Shown one piece after another: positions 1 to 8,004 of a DNA stretch of 46,239 bases (positions are counted from its first letter, which is position 1; every line of letters starts with the position of its first letter). A program made the translations under genes and the position numbers. Below the pieces are notes generated by a model. The model saw only the letters and a list, made by a program, of their open reading frames with translations, did no database searches and was not told the DNA's origin. The stretch is from an uncultured Marvinbryantia sp. (GTDB lineage Bacteria > Bacillota > Clostridia > Lachnospirales > Lachnospiraceae), in NCBI GenBank assembly GCA_934373455.1, contig CAKRON010000011.1, forward strand, positions 1-46,239. Reading direction: 5' to 3'.

Positions 1-72
1 TCCTCGATAGCTCAATGGTAGAGCACTCGGCTGTTAACCGAGGGGTTGTTGGTTCGAGCCCAACTCGGGGAG
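1..72 (+). tRNA. tRNA-Asn (anticodon GTT)
   Basis: A full cloverleaf can be folded. The acceptor arm TCCTCGA (1-7) pairs with TCGGGGA (65-71), the discriminator is G72, the anticodon loop reads ctGTTaa, and the T-loop is TTCGAGC. CCA is not encoded, so it must be added after transcription. It is the first of three closely spaced tRNA genes; a promoter for it would lie outside the window. Confidence 0.95.
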
Positions 73-106
73 TTTTTTCATATAAATGTATATGAGATGA
101 CATTTC

Positions 107-178
107 GGCTCCATGGTCAAGTGGTTAAGACACCGCCCTTTCACGGCGGTAACAGGGGTTCAAATCCCCTTGGAGTCA
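107..178 (+). tRNA. tRNA-Glu (anticodon TTC)
   Basis: The acceptor arm GGCTCCA (107-113) pairs with TGGAGTC (171-177), with discriminator A178. The anticodon stem CCGCC/GGCGG encloses the loop ctTTCac, and the T-arm is GGGG-TTCAAAT-CCCC. CCA is not encoded. It lies 34 bases after tRNA-Asn, probably on the same transcript. Confidence 0.95.
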
Positions 179-195
179 TCAATCTAAAAAATAGA

Positions 196-224
196 TTGAC
201 AAACATAGCAATATTTGCTATAAT
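196..224 (+). promoter_or_regulatory. Consensus sigma-A promoter for tRNA-Cys
   Basis: TTGACA (196-201), a 17-base spacer and TATAAT (219-224) match the vegetative consensus exactly. The predicted start lies a few bases before the tRNA-Cys gene at 236. This suggests tRNA-Cys has its own strong transcription in addition to readthrough from the upstream tRNAs. Confidence 0.8.
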
Positions 225-235
225 AAATATGTTAA

Positions 236-307
236 GGCGCAGTAGCCAAGTGGTAAGGCAATGGTCTGCAACACCAGTATCCACCGGTTCAAATCCGGTC
301 TGCGCCT
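236..307 (+). tRNA. tRNA-Cys (anticodon GCA)
   Basis: The acceptor arm GGCGCAG (236-242) pairs with CTGCGCC (300-306). The discriminator is T307 (U73), the expected identity element for tRNA-Cys. The anticodon loop reads tctGCAac and the T-arm is CCGG-TTCAAAT-CCGG. CCA is not encoded. Confidence 0.95.
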
Positions 308-312
308 CTTGA

Positions 313-341
313 GAGTTCGAATTATATTCGGACTCTTTTTT
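313..341 (+). terminator. Rho-independent terminator of the tRNA cluster
   Basis: GAGTTCGAA (313-321) pairs with TTCGGACTC (327-335) with one G-U pair around a TTATA loop and is followed by a run of T residues. It ends the tRNA transcript directly next to the 3' end of the convergent GIY-YIG gene. Confidence 0.85.
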
Positions 342-596
342 CTATTTCATAGAGAATGAGGCGATCAATAGTTCTTTTTCTTTTCTTGATAACTGTTTGA
401 TAGCATATTCGCGTTTCATAGCTTCTTGTTTGGTCGTATAGATTTCATAATATACCAATACAACAGGAAGACGTGAACGAGTATATTTGGCCCCGGCTCC
501 GGCATTATGAGTGTGAATTCTTTTTTGTAAATCATTTGTCCAGCCGGTATAGAAGGTGCCATCGTTACATTTTACAATATAAGTATAGTTATACAT
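342..596 (-). CDS. GIY-YIG domain protein (UPF0213/YhbQ-like)
   Basis: This 84-residue protein is a complete single-domain GIY-YIG protein of the UPF0213 group. The first motif appears as YTYIV (residues 4-8) and the second as YTG (16-18). The putative catalytic Arg26 (LQKRIHTHN) and metal-binding Glu63 (MKREYAIK) are both present, so the nuclease fold looks intact. The start ATG at 596 is preceded by AGGAG about seven bases away. Family members are inferred to act on DNA or structured nucleic acid, but the cellular role is unsettled. The gene stands alone, convergent with the tRNA cluster. Confidence 0.85.
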   Translation of the reverse strand: MYNYTYIVKCNDGTFYTGWTNDLQKRIHTHNAGAGAKYTRSRLPVVLVYYEIYTTKQEAMKREYAIKQLSRKEKELLIASFSMK

Positions 597-810
597 AAGA
601 ATCTCCTGAATTTATAAGATAAAGCAATCGAGATAGCAGTATATTATTCAAGTAGAACATTTTGTGAAATACGAAAGTAAACAGGATACACGATTGCGGA
701 CACATAATTTATTATACGTCGTTTTGAGAAAAATGTGTAGAAGAAGTCTGTCATGCCAAGGCATGATGCGTAACTTACGATAAGAATGATGAGGTATTCC
801 TGAAAAATAG

Positions 811-848
811 AAAAGCCGCAAAATCAAAATAGTGATTTTGCGGCTTTT
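811..848 (-). terminator. Bidirectional terminator after the hemolysin III gene
   Basis: A perfect 16-bp hairpin pairs 811-826 with 833-848. It has a GCCGC core, A-rich on one side and T-rich on the other, so it can act on either strand. It lies 20 bases beyond the stop of the minus-strand gene at 868. Confidence 0.85.
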
Positions 849-867
849 AAAATTCCTGAATAATCTT

Positions 868-1572
868 TTATGCAAGATAGAAGAACATAAAAATGTAATG
901 ACAAAGACTTCCACCCATGACAAACAGATGGAAAATCTCATGGGATCCAAAGTTCTGATGTTTGGAATTAAAAATTGGCAGTTTCAATGCATAAATGACA
1001 CCGCCAACGGTATAAATAATACCTCCGGTTAACAGCCAGAAGAAAGCTGCCGGTGTCAGAGATTGTACAATCGTTTTGAAAGCCAGGACGCAAGTCCATC
1101 CCATACCGATATATAATAAAGAAGAAAACCACGTTGGACAATAGATCCAAAATGCTTTAATTAAAATACCGGCAATTGCAAGACCCCAGACAACAGATAA
1201 AAGAATCACACGCTGGCGACCGTGTAAGATCAGAAGACATACTGGTGTGTAACTTCCTGCAATCAGGATCGATATCATCATATGATCCACTTTTTTCAAT
1301 AATTTGTTGACAGATGGTGAAATATCAAAAGTATGGTAAGTGGTACTGGCAGCATAAAGAAGAATCATACTGGCCATAAAAATCGCCATGGAAATCATAC
1401 AAACAGGATTATCATGACGTCCGGCACGAACGATGAGTGGTGCAGTACCGAGAGAAGCCATAATCAATCCGATAAAATGTGTAATAGAGCTGCCAGGATC
1501 TTTGATCTCCATTTTACGTATAGATGCTGTGGGAAGTTTCCCATAGGATTTGTTTATTGTTGTATTTTCCAT
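868..1572 (-). CDS. Hemolysin III / PAQR family membrane protein
   Basis: This 234-residue protein is mostly hydrophobic with about seven membrane segments. It carries PAQR (hemolysin III, YqfA-like) landmarks: a polar first-helix motif SSITHFIG, STTYHTFD in the second segment, and the C-terminal HEIFHLFVMGGSLCHY, whose histidines are the expected metal ligands. Start ATG 1572 is chosen because AGGAGG sits eight bases upstream; an in-frame ATG seven codons earlier has no such site. The exact function of bacterial PAQR proteins is uncertain (membrane homeostasis or an unproven cytolytic role). The gene is monocistronic and divergent from the XpaC gene. Confidence 0.88.
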   Translation of the reverse strand: MENTTINKSYGKLPTASIRKMEIKDPGSSITHFIGLIMASLGTAPLIVRAGRHDNPVCMISMAIFMASMILLYAASTTYHTFDISPSVNKLLKKVDHMMISILIAGSYTPVCLLILHGRQRVILLSVVWGLAIAGILIKAFWIYCPTWFSSLLYIGMGWTCVLAFKTIVQSLTPAAFFWLLTGGIIYTVGGVIYALKLPIFNSKHQNFGSHEIFHLFVMGGSLCHYIFMFFYLA

Positions 1573-1708
1573 AAATAACCTCCTAAATATCAATAACTAT
1601 CATATGTAGTTTTAAATACTATGTTATATCGTATGTAAATAATATATCTTTTCTGAGAAAAAAGCAAGGGGGAAATAAATATTCTTAGAATTTTTGTCTA
1701 CCTTTTTA

Positions 1709-1737
1709 TGTACAGTTATTCCTATTTGCGATATACT
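1709..1737 (+). promoter_or_regulatory. Probable promoter of the XpaC-TelA pair
   Basis: TGTACA (1709-1714), a 17-base spacer and TATACT (1732-1737) lie about 45 bases before the XpaC start in the divergent intergenic region. The -35 matches the consensus at four of six positions. Confidence 0.55.
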
Positions 1738-1782
1738 TGAGAAGAGCAAGTCTTGAATAAAAAATAGTAAAGGCGGGTAAAT

Positions 1783-3036
1783 ATGTCAGATTTAAAATAT
1801 AGTAACTTAGGGAGTGAGATCAGCGATATGGTTCAAAAAGCCATTGAAAGCCAGGATTTCAGTCAATTAAGTACAGAAATTCAGAAGACAGTAGGAACGA
1901 TAGCGGAAAACATAGTTTTTTCCGTTACAGATGAAGGAAAAGCAGATTGCAGACCGGATTATATGAAGAATGCCCAGCATAAAATGGAAGCAGCTCAGAA
2001 TCCATGGAAGGGATCGGCAAGACAGACACAGAGTGTTCAGATGTCTGCAGAATCAACGAGACAGGAATTATATTCTCCGGGAGGCAGCGGAAGATTAAAG
2101 GGATATTTTTTATTTACATTAGGCATTGCCGGAATCCTTGGGTGTATGGCGGGTGTATTGACTTTGGTAATAGCAAGTAAAATAACCGGAGTCGTACTGA
2201 CAGTTCCGGAAGTTGTACTGCTTCTTATGGCGGCCGGATTTGGCTGTATGAGCTGGAAAGGCAGCGGCACACTGAAGCAGATTAAGAAGTTTAAAAATTA
2301 TGTAAAAAAGATCGGAAAACGCAGCAGCATCCCGTTGGAAGAACTGGCTTCTGCAAGTGGAAGAAGCGAAAAAGAAGTCACAAAGGACATTCAGGATATG
2401 CTTCAGAATAATATGTTCTTGCAGGGGCATCTGGATCTGGATGAAAAAAAATTGTTCGTCACAGATTCTGCGTATCAGACATTTTTACAGGAAAAGAAAG
2501 AAAAACAGAACCAGCAGGCATTGGAAGCTTCCAAAAGAGCAAGAGAAGAGAAAGAAACAGCAGAGTTACCTCCGGAAGTACGCAAATTGATTACAGATGG
2601 GAAGAATTATATAGAAAAGATACGTAAGAGTAATGATGCAATCAGCGATGAGGAAGTATCACAAAAATTATATGATCTTGAAATTGTGACAAGAAAGATT
2701 TTTGAATATGTAAAGGATCATCCGGAATGTGCAGATGACACAAAGAAGCTCATGAAATATTACCTTCCGACTACGATCAAACTTCTGGATTCGTATGAAA
2801 AGCTGACAGAGGAAGAACTGGAAGGACAGCATCCGGAACAATTGAACAATATTGCAAAATCAAAGAAAGAGATTGAAGATACTCTTGATACGCTGAATCA
2901 GGCATTTGCAAAGTTGTTTGATAATTTATATCAGGATACATCAATGGATATTACGGCAGATATTTCTGTATTGCATACATTGCTTGCCCAGGAAGGTCTG
3001 ACCGGAAAAAAGATAAAGGAGAAGAGCTATGAGTGA
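1783..3036 (+). CDS. XpaC-like 5-bromo-4-chloroindolyl phosphate hydrolysis family protein
   Basis: This 417-residue protein has a polar N-terminal region (about 1-105), two hydrophobic membrane segments (about 106-160, FTLGIAGILG and VLLLMAAGFG) and a long charged, helical C-terminal part rich in Lys/Glu. That layout and the C-terminal EVSQKLYDLEIVTRKIFEYVKDHPE stretch fit the XpaC family, whose members are usually paired with TelA. The biochemical activity implied by the family name is not established. The stop overlaps the telA start by eight bases (ATGAGTGA), so the two are translationally coupled. The start is supported by AAGGCGGG upstream. Confidence 0.82.
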   Translation: MSDLKYSNLGSEISDMVQKAIESQDFSQLSTEIQKTVGTIAENIVFSVTDEGKADCRPDYMKNAQHKMEAAQNPWKGSARQTQSVQMSAESTRQELYSPGGSGRLKGYFLFTLGIAGILGCMAGVLTLVIASKITGVVLTVPEVVLLLMAAGFGCMSWKGSGTLKQIKKFKNYVKKIGKRSSIPLEELASASGRSEKEVTKDIQDMLQNNMFLQGHLDLDEKKLFVTDSAYQTFLQEKKEKQNQQALEASKRAREEKETAELPPEVRKLITDGKNYIEKIRKSNDAISDEEVSQKLYDLEIVTRKIFEYVKDHPECADDTKKLMKYYLPTTIKLLDSYEKLTEEELEGQHPEQLNNIAKSKKEIEDTLDTLNQAFAKLFDNLYQDTSMDITADISVLHTLLAQEGLTGKKIKEKSYE

Positions 3037-4186
3037 TGAATTTGAAAAACTGGCGGGAACCGCACCGACATTGACACTGACTCCATTCCCGGAAAAAGAA
3101 GAACTGCCTGCGAAGAAAGAGGAAGAGACTGTGGCAGAAACAAAAGAGAAAATGGAAGAAGAAGCTCGTTTTACACCAGAAGAACTGCAGCAAATTCAGG
3201 CATTCTCTCAGCAGATCAATTTGTCAGATGGCAACATGATTCTTCAGTATGGTGCAGGTGCCCAACAGAAGCTGGCAGCTTTTTCAGAAAAAGCATTGGC
3301 AAATGTAAAGTCACAGGATCTCGGTGAAGTAGGAGATATGCTGACAGATGTGGTAGCAGAATTGAAGAACTTTGATGTGGATAATGAAAAGAAAGGGATT
3401 CTTGGATTTTTCCGTAAAGGTGAGAACAAGCTGGATGCCATGAAAGCAAAATACGATAAAGCAGAAGTAAATGTAGACAAGATCTGTGATGGACTGGAAG
3501 AGCACCAGGTACAGCTGTTAAAAGACACAGCAATGCTGGATCAGATGTATGCGTTAAATCTTACGTATTATAAAGAATTATCTATGTACATTGCTGCAGG
3601 TAAGAAAAAGCTGGATGAGGTGAGAAACACGCAGTTGAAAGAACTGATGGAAAAAGCTCAGGCTGGAAATGATCAGCTTCTTGCCCAGGAAGCAAAAGAT
3701 CTGTCCAGTTATTGTGACAGATTCGAAAAGAAACTGCATGACCTGGAGTTGAGCCGTATGATTTCCATGCAGACAGCCCCACAGATTCGCCTGATTCAGA
3801 ACAACAATACCATGATGGTAGAAAAGATTCAGTCGACGCTGGTGAACACCATTCCTTTGTGGAAGAATCAAATGGTTATAGCTCTGGGACTGGAACATGC
3901 TCAGCGGGCAGCGAAAGCACAGAATGCAGTGACAGATATGACAAATGAATTGCTGAAGAAGAATGCCAGCGCACTGCACGAGGCTACAGTTTCTACGGCC
4001 AAAGCATCGGAAAGAGGCATTGTCGATATGGAAACGCTGACCCAGACAAATGCAGAACTGGTAAAGACTTTTGATGAAGTATTACAGATTCAGAGCGAAG
4101 GACGTCAGAAGCGTTTGCAGGCAGAAGCAGATATGTTGAAGATGGAAAATGAATTAAAACAGAAACTGTTGGAAATCAGAAAATAG
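3029..4186 (+). CDS. telA: Toxic anion resistance protein TelA family
   Basis: This 385-residue soluble, largely alpha-helical protein matches the TelA/KlaA family over its whole length. A charged N-terminal tail of about 50 residues is followed by the family core, with KKGILGFFRKGENKLDAMKAKYDKAEVNVDKI and LNLTYYKELSMYIAAGKKKL. TelA was named for tellurite resistance on plasmids; chromosomal copies in Firmicutes are linked to cell-envelope or antimicrobial stress, and the mechanism is unclear. It is the second gene of an XpaC-TelA pair, overlapping XpaC by eight bases. No tellurium-resistance ter genes lie nearby. Confidence 0.88.
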   Translation: MSDEFEKLAGTAPTLTLTPFPEKEELPAKKEEETVAETKEKMEEEARFTPEELQQIQAFSQQINLSDGNMILQYGAGAQQKLAAFSEKALANVKSQDLGEVGDMLTDVVAELKNFDVDNEKKGILGFFRKGENKLDAMKAKYDKAEVNVDKICDGLEEHQVQLLKDTAMLDQMYALNLTYYKELSMYIAAGKKKLDEVRNTQLKELMEKAQAGNDQLLAQEAKDLSSYCDRFEKKLHDLELSRMISMQTAPQIRLIQNNNTMMVEKIQSTLVNTIPLWKNQMVIALGLEHAQRAAKAQNAVTDMTNELLKKNASALHEATVSTAKASERGIVDMETLTQTNAELVKTFDEVLQIQSEGRQKRLQAEADMLKMENELKQKLLEIRK

Positions 4187-4226
4187 AATTTGCGAACATT
4201 GGAGAAATTTGACGATCATTCGCAGA

Positions 4227-4255
4227 TTGACAGTAATTGATGTCAAGTTTATAAT
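4227..4255 (+). promoter_or_regulatory. Perfect consensus promoter upstream of glmS
   Basis: TTGACA (4227-4232), a 17-base spacer and TATAAT (4250-4255) match the sigma-A consensus at all twelve positions. Transcription should start near 4262 and leave a leader of about 120 bases before glmS. The leader is too short for, and shows no sign of, a glmS ribozyme. Confidence 0.8.
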
Positions 4256-4292
4256 ATTTGACGGTGGTGCAAACATATAAGGGAGAAAGTAT

Positions 4293-4360
4293 ATGAAGAA
4301 ATTTTTATAAAGGCAACCAGATGCCCGCATTGTACTTCTGTATTGGAGGAGAAGGCATAA
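4293..4360 (+). pseudogene. Frameshifted mini-ORF with a CPHC motif in the glmS leader
   Basis: A good ribosome binding site (AAGGGAGAA) precedes an ATG at 4293 that reads only M-K-K-F-L before a stop at 4308. Reading on in the -1 frame from the T-rich stretch ATTTTTA gives IKATRCPHCTSVLEEKA and a stop at 4358-4360, a short sequence with a thioredoxin/zinc-ribbon-like CPHC. Either one T has been lost from a small gene or the run allows slippage. A second, 14-codon frame (4321-4365) overlaps it. No known family is recognised, and it may be a regulatory leader or decayed sequence. Confidence 0.3.
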
Positions 4361-4383
4361 GATAAGAAGATAGGAGAATATTT

Positions 4384-6222
4384 ATGTGCGGAATAGTAGG
4401 ATTTGTTGGTGACCGTCAGGCAGCACCGATATTATTGGACGGACTTGCAAAATTGGAATACAGAGGATATGACTCTGCCGGGATGGCAGTACGTAACGGC
4501 AGTGACCCGGTAGAAGTAGTAAAGGCGAAAGGACGTCTGAGAGTACTGGCAGAGAAAACGAATGAGGGAAAAACTCTTCGCGGCGACTGTGGTATCGGTC
4601 ATACCAGATGGGCCACTCACGGTGAACCGTCTGTAGATAATGCACACCCACATTGCAGTGATGATCGTAATGTGGTAGCGGTACACAATGGAATCATTGA
4701 AAATTATCAGGAACTAAAAGATAAACTGCTCCGCAAGGGATATCAGTTTTATTCAGAAACCGATACAGAAGTTGCAGTAAAACTGATTGATTATTATTAT
4801 AAAAAGTATGTAGGAACACCAGTGGATGCACTCAATCATGCGATGATTCGTATACGTGGTTCCTATGCACTGGCAGTGATGTTTAAAGATTATCCGGAAG
4901 AGATCTATGTGGCAAGAAAAGACAGCCCAATGATTCTTGGTGTAGAGAATGGAGAATGCTATCTCGCATCAGATGTTCCGGCGATTTTGAAATACACAAG
5001 AAATGTATATTATATTGGCAATATGGAAATCGGACGCCTTCAGAAAGGTCAGATCACATTCTACAATCTGGATGGCGACGAGATCGAAAAAGAACTGGTA
5101 GAGATCGAATGGGATGCAGAAGCTGCAGAAAAAGCAGGATACGAACATTTCATGATGAAAGAAATCCAGGAACAGCCAAAGGCTGTAAAGGATACACTGA
5201 ATTCTGTTATAAAAGAAAATAATATAGATCTGACTTCGGTAGAACTGTCAACAGAAGATATTCGCCAGATTTCTCAGATTTATATTGTAGCCTGTGGTTC
5301 TGCTTACCATGTAGGTGTGGCTGCTCAGTATGTACTGGAAGATTTGGCAAGAATACCGGTACGTGTAGAACTGGCATCCGAATTCCGCTACCGCAAACCG
5401 ATTCTTGACCCAAATGGTATGGTAATGATCATCAGTCAGTCCGGAGAGACCGCTGACAGCCTTGCAGCACTTCGTGAGGCGAAAAGCAGGGGGATTCGTA
5501 CCCTGGCGATTGTTAATGTAGTAGGATCTTCTATTGCGAGAGAGGCTGATAATGTATTCTACACTCTTGCAGGTCCGGAGATTGCAGTAGCTACCACAAA
5601 AGCTTACAGTACACAGTTGGCAGCAATCTATGCGCTGGCAGTGCAGTTTGCTTTTGTAAGAGAAGAAATTACAAAAGAATATTATGAAGAACTGATAACA
5701 GAGATGCTGATGCTTCCGGAGAAGATCAAGAAAGTTCTGGATGACAAGGAGCGAATTCAGTGGTTTGCGGCAAAGCAGGCAAACGCAAAAGACATCTTCT
5801 TTATTGGAAGGGGACTGGATTACGCAATTTCCCTGGAAGGCAGTCTGAAGATGAAAGAAATCAGTTATATTCATTCGGAAGCATATGCAGCCGGAGAATT
5901 GAAACATGGAACGATTTCTTTACTGGAAGATAATACGTTAGTCATCGGAGTACTGACTCAAGGTGAACTGTATGAAAAGACACTTTCCAACATGGTAGAA
6001 TGTAAGAGCCGTGGTGCATACCTGTGTGCAGTAACAAGCTATGGCAACTACAGCATGGAAGATACGGCAGATTTTGTAACATACATTCCAAAAACAGATG
6101 AACATTTTACAACATCACTGGCCGTGATCCCGCTCCAGTTAATGGGATACTATGTCAGCGTTGCCAAAGGTCTGGACGTGGATAAACCGAGAAATCTGGC
6201 GAAGAGTGTGACGGTAGAATAA
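4384..6222 (+). CDS. glmS: Glutamine--fructose-6-phosphate aminotransferase (isomerizing)
   Basis: GlmS makes glucosamine-6-phosphate from fructose-6-phosphate and glutamine, the first step toward UDP-GlcNAc for peptidoglycan. The 612-residue length is normal. The N-terminus MCGIVGFVG gives the class II amidotransferase Cys nucleophile once Met is removed, followed by RWATHGEPS and HNGIIENYQEL. Two SIS sugar-isomerase domains occupy the C-terminal half (ACGSAYHVG, SQSGETADSLAAL, SEAYAAGELKHG), ending in KPRNLAKSVTVE as expected for this enzyme. It has its own strong promoter at 4227. No GlmS ribozyme is visible upstream, so regulation probably differs from that in Bacillus. Confidence 0.97.
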   Translation: MCGIVGFVGDRQAAPILLDGLAKLEYRGYDSAGMAVRNGSDPVEVVKAKGRLRVLAEKTNEGKTLRGDCGIGHTRWATHGEPSVDNAHPHCSDDRNVVAVHNGIIENYQELKDKLLRKGYQFYSETDTEVAVKLIDYYYKKYVGTPVDALNHAMIRIRGSYALAVMFKDYPEEIYVARKDSPMILGVENGECYLASDVPAILKYTRNVYYIGNMEIGRLQKGQITFYNLDGDEIEKELVEIEWDAEAAEKAGYEHFMMKEIQEQPKAVKDTLNSVIKENNIDLTSVELSTEDIRQISQIYIVACGSAYHVGVAAQYVLEDLARIPVRVELASEFRYRKPILDPNGMVMIISQSGETADSLAALREAKSRGIRTLAIVNVVGSSIAREADNVFYTLAGPEIAVATTKAYSTQLAAIYALAVQFAFVREEITKEYYEELITEMLMLPEKIKKVLDDKERIQWFAAKQANAKDIFFIGRGLDYAISLEGSLKMKEISYIHSEAYAAGELKHGTISLLEDNTLVIGVLTQGELYEKTLSNMVECKSRGAYLCAVTSYGNYSMEDTADFVTYIPKTDEHFTTSLAVIPLQLMGYYVSVAKGLDVDKPRNLAKSVTVE

Positions 6223-6285
6223 AGAGAATCTCAGAAAGATTTACGTCACCAGCCAGAATATAGATCAAAAAGGGCTGATAAATGT

Positions 6286-7188
6286 ATGCTTGATAAAGAG
6301 CAGTTTTTTAAAGAATATAAAGTAGAACAGGAATTTTTATACTCCGGTCTGAGCTGGGACGTACTTGAGGCAATTTATGACGACTATTGCAAGAGACAGC
6401 CAGAGATGGAGGAATATTGCAGTAAATTTGTAGATTATTTTCTGGATGGAATGAAGATGCCGATTCATTCCATCCGTACAAGAGCCAAAGATCCAAAGCA
6501 TCTGATTGAGAAAATTATTCGAAAGCGCGGAAAATACCAGAATAAAAAGTATTTGAATATCAGTGTAGATAATTATCTGGATATAGTCCAGGATCTGGTA
6601 GGCGCGCGAGTGTTGATTTTGGCAAAAGAAGAATGGGAAGGCGTCTTTGACTGGATTATAGAACGGTTTCAGACAAACGCAACACCGCAGAGATATCTGG
6701 CAGAGCCGCCGGTAGCTTATACAAGATATGGAGACCGGGATATTTTCGGTGATAAGATTTACAGGGAACATACGGACCGAGGTTATCGTTCCCAGCATTA
6801 TATTATTCGTTTTGAAAAGTATTTCTGTGAGGTACAGGTACGTACATTAGCAGAAGAAGTATATGGAGAGTTTGACCACAGAGTAAAGTATCCGTACAGA
6901 AATGATAATCATTTCCTGCTTCGTTATACCAATACAGTGGCGCAGCTGGCAGATTCTATTGATGAAATTATTTCTACCTGTTTTGAAATGGGTGAGCAGG
7001 GATGGGAGAGTTGTGCGCAGTATTACAGTGGAGATACCTATGCAGACTGGAGACATATTTCTCAACCGGATACCCAGGAACGGAAAGCGGAAAATGATTC
7101 GACAGGAAAAAACAGAGAAACCGTGATAGACGCGACAGCATACATCAATTCGGTGCTGCTGCGAAAGGAAAAAAAGTATGCAGAGTAG
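6286..7188 (+). CDS. RelA/SpoT-domain small alarmone synthetase-like protein
   Basis: This 300-residue cytoplasmic protein has the nucleotidyltransferase core of (p)ppGpp synthetases but no HD hydrolase, TGS or ACT domain. Motifs in order: R64-T-R-A-K68 with K71 (ATP binding), D103-L-V-G-A-R108, Y167-R-S-Q-H171, and E182-V-Q-V-R-T187 followed by E195 and H198. All key synthetase residues appear to be kept, so it should transfer pyrophosphate from ATP to a nucleotide or, as in toxSAS enzymes, perhaps to tRNA. The C-terminal 50 residues are variable. It overlaps the next gene by 11 bases, pointing to tight co-translation. Its own regulation is not visible; a short gap separates it from glmS. 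Confidence 0.85.
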   Translation: MLDKEQFFKEYKVEQEFLYSGLSWDVLEAIYDDYCKRQPEMEEYCSKFVDYFLDGMKMPIHSIRTRAKDPKHLIEKIIRKRGKYQNKKYLNISVDNYLDIVQDLVGARVLILAKEEWEGVFDWIIERFQTNATPQRYLAEPPVAYTRYGDRDIFGDKIYREHTDRGYRSQHYIIRFEKYFCEVQVRTLAEEVYGEFDHRVKYPYRNDNHFLLRYTNTVAQLADSIDEIISTCFEMGEQGWESCAQYYSGDTYADWRHISQPDTQERKAENDSTGKNRETVIDATAYINSVLLRKEKKYAE

Positions 7189-7423
7189 AAAGAATCAGGG
7201 ACGAAAAAGTCATTTCCGTGAATTACTTTGTGAGGCAAAGAACGGAGAATATGAAATGGAAAAACTGCCAAGTCCGGCCTATGATTTTGCGGAGGAGCGG
7301 CAGGCGGTTTATTATTCAAATATGCGATACAATATGGAATCTGACATGAGTGTTATGGTGATGAATCATCATGAGCAGTTAAGTGAGCTGAAGTTATTAA
7401 AAGAATGGAAAAGGGAAGCGTAA
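7178..7423 (+). CDS. Small protein of unknown function coupled to the alarmone synthetase
   Basis: This 81-residue, highly charged protein has no recognised domain. It starts at an ATG inside the last codons of the RelA/SpoT-like gene, preceded by GAAAGGAAA, and stops three bases before the next gene. The middle contains an acidic/aromatic stretch (SPAYDFAEERQAVYYSNMRY) and the C-terminus looks helical (EQLSELKLLKEWKREA). The size, charge and coupling resemble an antitoxin or regulator of the synthetase, but this is inference from position only. It could instead be a lineage-specific partner with another role. Confidence 0.6.
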   Translation: MQSRKNQGRKSHFRELLCEAKNGEYEMEKLPSPAYDFAEERQAVYYSNMRYNMESDMSVMVMNHHEQLSELKLLKEWKREA

Positions 7424-7426
7424 AAG

Positions 7427-7942
7427 ATGAACTGCGAATACAGTTATGAAGATATGATTGATAAAATCGGGGAAGAAAGACTGCACGAGAAATATACGGA
7501 AGTACTGGCTTCTGCCAATCATTTTATAGAAGAAGCCGGATATGAAGGACATGTGGAATGCAATGAGCGCATTTTATTTGCCTTAATTATGGATTATTAT
7601 GCAGACTTATTCCGTTTGAAAGATTTTCATGGAATCGAATGGATTCGAACAGAAAAAAGTTTTGCCTATCTGATTGCATGGATTGTGAAAAGAAAACCGC
7701 TTCAATTTCTGCATTATACAGAGGATGAAAGAGATATTTATATAAATGAAAGATTTGCTACTTTTTTAATGTTAAATGAATGTCTCTTATGTGGAGAAAA
7801 AAGATTTGTGGGCAGTGAAAATAAATCCAAACTGGATGAGTACATAAATTTACTGTTTTACTATTTTAAGTATCGCGAATGTAATCCTCAGGTTGTAGAA
7901 CTTGCAATCGAATCTTTTAAAATGGGAACACTGGTATCCTAA
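7427..7942 (+). CDS. Conserved-looking hypothetical protein, third gene of the alarmone-synthetase cluster
   Basis: This 171-residue soluble protein is rich in aromatic and acidic residues and predicted to be mostly helical. No catalytic motif, membrane segment or signal peptide is apparent. Residues near the middle (IMDYYADLFRLKDFHGIEWIRTEKSFAYLIAWIVKRKP) and the end (LLFYYFKYRECNPQVVELAIESFKMGTLVS) form long amphipathic helices. It begins three bases after the preceding small gene, with AAAGGGAAG as binding site, and ends just before a hairpin that separates the cluster from topB. Its function cannot be assigned. Confidence 0.65.
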   Translation: MNCEYSYEDMIDKIGEERLHEKYTEVLASANHFIEEAGYEGHVECNERILFALIMDYYADLFRLKDFHGIEWIRTEKSFAYLIAWIVKRKPLQFLHYTEDERDIYINERFATFLMLNECLLCGEKRFVGSENKSKLDEYINLLFYYFKYRECNPQVVELAIESFKMGTLVS

Positions 7943-7948
7943 AAGGAA

Positions 7949-7983
7949 AAGGCTGCTGCATGTAGAAATTGTGCATCAGCCTT
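7949..7983 (+). terminator. Possible weak terminator before topB
   Basis: AAGGCTG-C-TGCAT (7949-7961) pairs with the reverse arm at 7971-7983 with one mismatch around a nine-base loop. The following tail CATTTATT is only partly T-rich, so it may attenuate rather than stop transcription into topB, which begins 22 bases later. Confidence 0.45.
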
Positions 7984-8004
7984 CATTTATTGAAAGGAGT
8001 AACT

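Noticed and set aside
72..80. T run after tRNA-Asn as a terminator
   Set aside because: No separate hairpin precedes it, and the next tRNA starts only 27 bases later; it is a spacer.
648..950. 100-codon minus-strand ORF
   Set aside because: It crosses the bidirectional terminator and the end of the PAQR gene in another frame, with no ribosome site or family pattern.
4256..4383. glmS ribozyme
   Set aside because: The leader is only about 120 bases and lacks the conserved ribozyme core; a consensus promoter occupies the space just upstream.
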